Assembly: GCF_007655135.1 (NCBI RefSeq)
Contig: NC_045131.1
Location: forward strand, 12,446,001-12,510,000
Source: Punica granatum
Taxonomy: Eukaryota > Streptophyta > Magnoliopsida > Myrtales > Lythraceae
DNA: 64,000 nt
Direction: 5' to 3'
Shown here: piece by piece, positions 59,802 through 64,000 of the stretch
Layout of the letters: every line of letters starts with the position of its first letter
How positions within the stretch are numbered: the first letter of the stretch is position 1
Notes under the pieces: generated by a model
What the model saw: only the letters and a program-made list of their open reading frames with translations
Databases searched by the model: none
What the model was told of the DNA's origin: nothing
Program-made: the position numbers and the translations under genes

Positions 59802-60404
59802 TGATTGCTCTGTTTCTGACACAACTGGCAAAATCAAGTAACAGGACACTCACTGAAAAAGATCCAATTTTTATAAATAAAAGTCTGATATCCTCTGTCC
59901 AATTGCAAGAAGATAAGCAATCCTCAATATGTGGAGCAGATCAGAAATTTTTCGATGTTTCAAAGGATGGGTACAACAAGGAATTGAGTCATTCATTCAT
60001 GCAGAGTCAGGGGAAGGAGGGGAGAATTAATGGTCTGTTGGGTCAAAACCTTTCATTATTTACAGCGAAACTGGATGGAGTTTTATTCAAAGAACATGGG
60101 ACATGATTACGAGGGTTTGTGTCTCTGGGAATGAGAGCAATATGCATGTCAACAATAATTAGGGTTTTCGCTATCAGAAGCTAATCTTCAAGATCGTAGG
60201 GGCTCTCAAGTGCTCTCTGCTAGGGTTAGGCATCATAGACCAGACCAAATGTGACAATGGTATTTCTGTTACAAACCAATGTATTTATCTCGAAAAGTTG
60301 AAGGAAATGGATGCAAATCTTTACCAGGTTCATGTAATGAATTTTGCTTGGATCAAAGACTCTCTATGGACCAACATAGATTGATTCAAATAGTTCGGTG
60401 TTTA

Positions 60405-60547
60405 TTCTCTTTAAGTAATTTTGAGTCTTCTGAATGAAGAAAATCCTTGATTGGGAGAGTTTTATCCCTTAATGGGCTGATCCGGTTAGAACTAAATTAG
60501 TTAGGTACCGTTGGGTTTCTAACTACCAGAATACACACCGAAAAAAA
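60405..60547 (+). mobile_element. SINE family S1, copy near 60.5 kb
   Basis: Half box B (TTGAGTCTTCTGAATG), then GGGAGAGTTTTATCCCTTAA, GGGCTGATCCGG, CCAGAATACACACCG and an A run. Same block order as the full copy at 50017-50194. Confidence 0.75.
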
Positions 60548-61330
60548 GCATCTTGTTGATAAAAACAAAACGAAAAGATGTAACGTGGTACAAGTTCATT
60601 TCTTGCGATTTGGAAGCAAAAGATCACGAGTTTGATTATCACAGATTGTTTTATCCCCATCTCCTATCCCTTTCTAGGTGTACTGGCGTCGTTTATCACA
60701 AAGAAAAAAAAAAAGGTGAAAACCAAACATTTGTGGCGCATGGTAATGTTGCCAAAAGTACTCGCCCTTTGGATATTGGCAGTAATCACGTTACAGCTAT
60801 GGAAAAAATAAAAGTATTTCAAAGAGCACAAAATTCTCAAGACAAAGTATCGGGGCGAGTACAACCGTTATTGCGTGGACGAACACATATCATCCAATAT
60901 TACCACTAGATATGGATCGACTTACAAAGACATGCTGAAACCTGACTCTCATATCAGGGTATCAGGTGAATAGTTAGTCGAAATAGCACGGTGGTACGCC
61001 AAGATTATATGAGGTAAGAGCAGAAAGTCGAAGCACGAGTTTTGTCGAGAACAACGTATTCATTCACTTGAATTACTCCTTGCACAGATTTATTTTATCC
61101 CTCTGAACTTTCTGTTGCTACATCATCTATTTTCTCTCATCTTCAGTTGTCACATTTCTTGAGTATCGATATCCAATCTAACAATGTCGAATTAAGTAAA
61201 TTCCTCTTTTGAGATTTCGGACTCATTGGATTGTATTAATGCAATGAATTATCCCTGAAGTGCTCATATTTCTTAGCATCGGATCAAGGAAGTGATCTCA
61301 CTGCAGTTCAGGCCACAAGCTGCTGTATTA
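60548..61330. other. Intergenic DNA without recognised gene
   Basis: The open frame 60553-60909 has no recognisable domain. No repeat similarity was noted within the window. Confidence 0.4.
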
Positions 61331-61436
61331 GGGCTGTCCATTCGGTTCAAACTGAACCGAACCATTCAAATTGAATATGTAAGGACATCGGGTTGGTTCG
61401 TTTCAATTGTTTGGTTGGCCCGAAATTTGGACAGCC
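61331..61436. mobile_element. About 106-bp MITE-like element
   Basis: Starts GGGCTGTCCATTCGG and ends CCGAAATTTGGACAGCC, which are inverted repeats of each other with a small indel. Interior contains CGGTTCAAACTGAACCGAACC, itself palindromic. This is the pattern of short plant MITEs with GGTTCGGTT-type cores. No clear target duplication. Confidence 0.6.
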
Positions 61437-62209
61437 ATATTGCTGTCCTGGAGGAGTTTGAACAATCAAATATGCTTGTTTTTTTTGGGCAGAAACGCTT
61501 TTGTTGACATTCGAATTCAAGACCCTCGTCTTGCTGATGGGAGTCACGATTGAAAGGAATGAAGTTGTTGGTGAGCCCTAAGAGCACCCCGATTTTTTGT
61601 GAGGCGCCTCTTGCCATACCATTAGAAAGTCAGTTCGATGATGCACATTTTTGTTACATTGGCCTAGGAAATTCTATTCCAAGCTCTATCTTTTTTGATA
61701 CCTAATTAAGTGGCCCTGCCTAAAAAATATTCAAATTTTGTAAAATGGAAAAACTACATGCATATAGCCAGTATAATCCAACATATTACTTCCCACATGT
61801 ACATTTGCACATTACTTGGATCCCAAGTATGTGTCCTGTAAAAGAAACGAAAAGAAGCAGGTAAATATAGGAACTCTATTAATGAAAATTAAATTCAAAA
61901 TCTCTTAATTTTCGGTCTTAATTTTCAGTTGAGGACGTATTTAGACGCATCAAGCTACTATTTCAAGGTTGGAAAAGGAATGCTAGGTTTGGATCACCAA
62001 TGAGGCATTAAAAGGGATTGAGAATGGACTCGGATATGTCAAATTATAAAGGGAAAAAAATAAAAGAAGCGATAAAAAAAGAAATTGATGCCTGGACAGT
62101 TTTGTCTTTTTCTTTAGGGGCAGTTCATTAGGAAAGGAAAGACGTGCCCAAGAATATCATCACTGTTTTAAGCCCCAAAAGAGGCAAATAATAATAAGTA
62201 TAATAGTAA

Positions 62210-62252
<43 letters not shown>

Positions 62253-63865
62253 TAATGTCTTTTTTTTTCTTTATAGAAAATAGAAGGAGGAGGAGGAGGA
62301 GGAGGGAATCAGGCGTGGCAGCTAAATAATGAAGTGTGTATCCCTGAATTAGGGAGGCCAGTACATGGAATCGAAAGCAATTCACTATTCAATTCACATC
62401 ATTCAATTTTATTTATTTATTTTCTGTTCTTTTCGCATGCAAAATTCCATCTTTTCAAGGTATTTGTGGTGGCACTATCATCATTTTTCTTGTTTTTGTC
62501 TCAATGCACCACGTTTTCCTTCAATTTTTGACACCCCATAATTCAAACTCTAGTCCCCAAACTTCACATATATAACACTAGCAAATTTTTATGCAACACC
62601 TATACATCCGATATATGGATGTATAGATCATTTGCACACTTTAAACACACCGATATGGAACTTCTTATTAGTTCGGCGAAGGGACAGAAGTATGTGTAAA
62701 GCTCGTGAAAGTCCAATACGTACCTTATAATGAGTTTAAATTCTAATGAGTGAAAACTTACTTCATGTCATGCATAGATAACCTTGGTTACCTACTATCT
62801 GCACAAGCCACATATTTCGAAATAGTACCCTGTAAAAGTACCTAAAAAATTATTTCTGAATGGAAGGAATTTTTCAGCGAACTAAATGCAATGGCCATAT
62901 GTGACGCAGATCCTTGTATAGGGAATTGTCAGGAATACCTCAGACGATACATGTTAATTAACTCTTTGGGGTTATTTTGAAAATAGGTAATTAACAAGTA
63001 TCGCTCTTCTAATTAACTTGCTCTGATAAGAAGGAAGACCACTACAGATATTTATCTCCCTTTATAACCATATACCAAATAGGCTAATCTCTCTCCATTT
63101 TCTTCTTATGCTATATTAGGATGTTCCTGGGTTATAATTATACATAGGAGATCCTTAATCATGTATGATTATCTTTACTTTTGTAATAGTATAAATTTCT
63201 AGAGCTATCTGTTATCATTATTATCGTACTAATCTGAAAAATATTCATCTGTATGTTACATTAAACATAAATGCTTAATTAATTAACTATAAGAGGCAGC
63301 TCTATAAAGGGATGGAAGCAATCAGTGCTTAATGTGGCTGCTTTAGAGGCAAAGCTCATGGAGAACCTGCCAAGAACTCCTATATATGCACTCAAGGTCC
63401 TATACTTTTGCAAAATCATTAACTTGGTCCTTATCGTTCACCTGTGGTCGATCGGCTAGCGCCAATTAAGGAAACCTCGAGCAACCACCTAGCATTGTCC
63501 ATGGCTTCACCGGCCCAGTGATTTTCGTTTTCTACCCTCATGAGCTGCTAAACAAAGTCTCCGCCAAGGCCTCGGATTATCCTTTAGTGTCTTTGATTGA
63601 TAATCGAAGGAAAGAAGCCTCAATTGAGGCCAAAGAAGCAGGTGTACGTTTCTTCACTGAGCATAATCGTTTATGATCGAAAAATAGAGAACCAATTGAA
63701 AAAAAACTCTTATATAGAAGGATGGAGTTGCATTCTTAAAATTGGTGGGCTTGATTAGATCAAATTAAACTAGAGCAACCAAAATGAAAAGTTACAACGT
63801 TCACCAGGTACTTTTTTTTTGGGGGGTAAAACCTTTTTGTTTTTGGGGTACCATAGTTTTGCTTG
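61437..63865. other. AT-rich intergenic DNA with trinucleotide microsatellites
   Basis: (AAT)n at about 62212-62251 and (GGA)n at 62286-62305. No supported gene; frames such as 62128-62385 (-) arise from the microsatellites. Confidence 0.5.
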
Positions 63866-63869
63866 ATAC

Positions 63870-64000
63870 TAAGGGCCGTTTGGATTATGGAAAATGACAA
63901 ATGAGATGTAGTTATAAATTTGACTTGGGAAACGTGTATTTTTGTTGTATAGTGTGTTGAGTTAAAGTTAAAGTTAAAGTTAAAATCAAATTCTTTGAAA
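63870..64000 (+). repeat. M1 dispersed repeat copy, cut by the window edge
   Basis: Begins GGGCCGTTTGGATTATGG, then GAAAATGACAAATGAGATG, TTTGTTGTATAGTGTGTTG and three AGTTAA units. Matches the minus-strand copy at 33190-33390. The GGGCCGTTTGG start is typical of a TE terminus. Confidence 0.6.

Noticed and set aside
62128..62385. Poly-Leu frame on the minus strand
   Set aside because: Translation of the (AAT)n and (GGA)n microsatellites.

Overview
This is nuclear DNA from a flowering plant, most likely a woody eudicot. The genes have many short introns with GT-AG borders, the proteins belong to plant families (plastid PPDK, DMP/DUF679, plant AdoMetDC, SAC3B), and the spaces between genes are AT-rich with Ty1/copia debris, SINEs and foldback/MITE elements. 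I cannot name the species from the sequence. There is no operon, CRISPR array, rRNA or genuine tRNA gene, and I found no undescribed multi-gene system. The novel-looking material is repeat families and gene-structure details.

Layout. 1-2780: no recognisable gene. 3116-3712 (+): intronless DMP/DUF679 membrane protein. 4342-5690 (-): four-exon SpoU/TrmH-type RNA 2'-O-methyltransferase. 6373-12347 (-): plastid pyruvate, phosphate dikinase, for which I could join 20 coding exons in frame (963 aa). 15249-24757 (+): SAC3/GANP protein of the SAC3B type, 17 exons, 1708 aa, with a clustered TGGGCC/GGCCCA promoter. 25414-27471 (-): PP2C phosphatase, four exons, 426 aa. 28-57 kb: gene-poor and AT-rich. 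It holds a nested pair of decayed copia elements (about 35985-44773), a third copia remnant (47430-49060), several local tandem duplications, two SINE families and a 640-bp long-TIR element with a 9-bp target duplication. 57440-58498 (-): intronless S-adenosylmethionine decarboxylase proenzyme. 58.5-64 kb: small repeats and no further gene.

The genes do not form a pathway. PPDK (pyruvate/PEP interconversion), AdoMetDC (polyamine synthesis), SAC3B (TREX-2 mRNA export), PP2C (signalling), SpoU (RNA modification) and DMP (membrane remodelling) are independent loci. Two gene pairs (SpoU-PPDK and SAC3B-PP2C) match neighbourhoods I recall from Arabidopsis chromosomes 4 and 3, which suggests conserved microsynteny.

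Exon borders were placed by hand, using splice consensus, reading-frame continuity and family similarity recalled from knowledge. No search was run.
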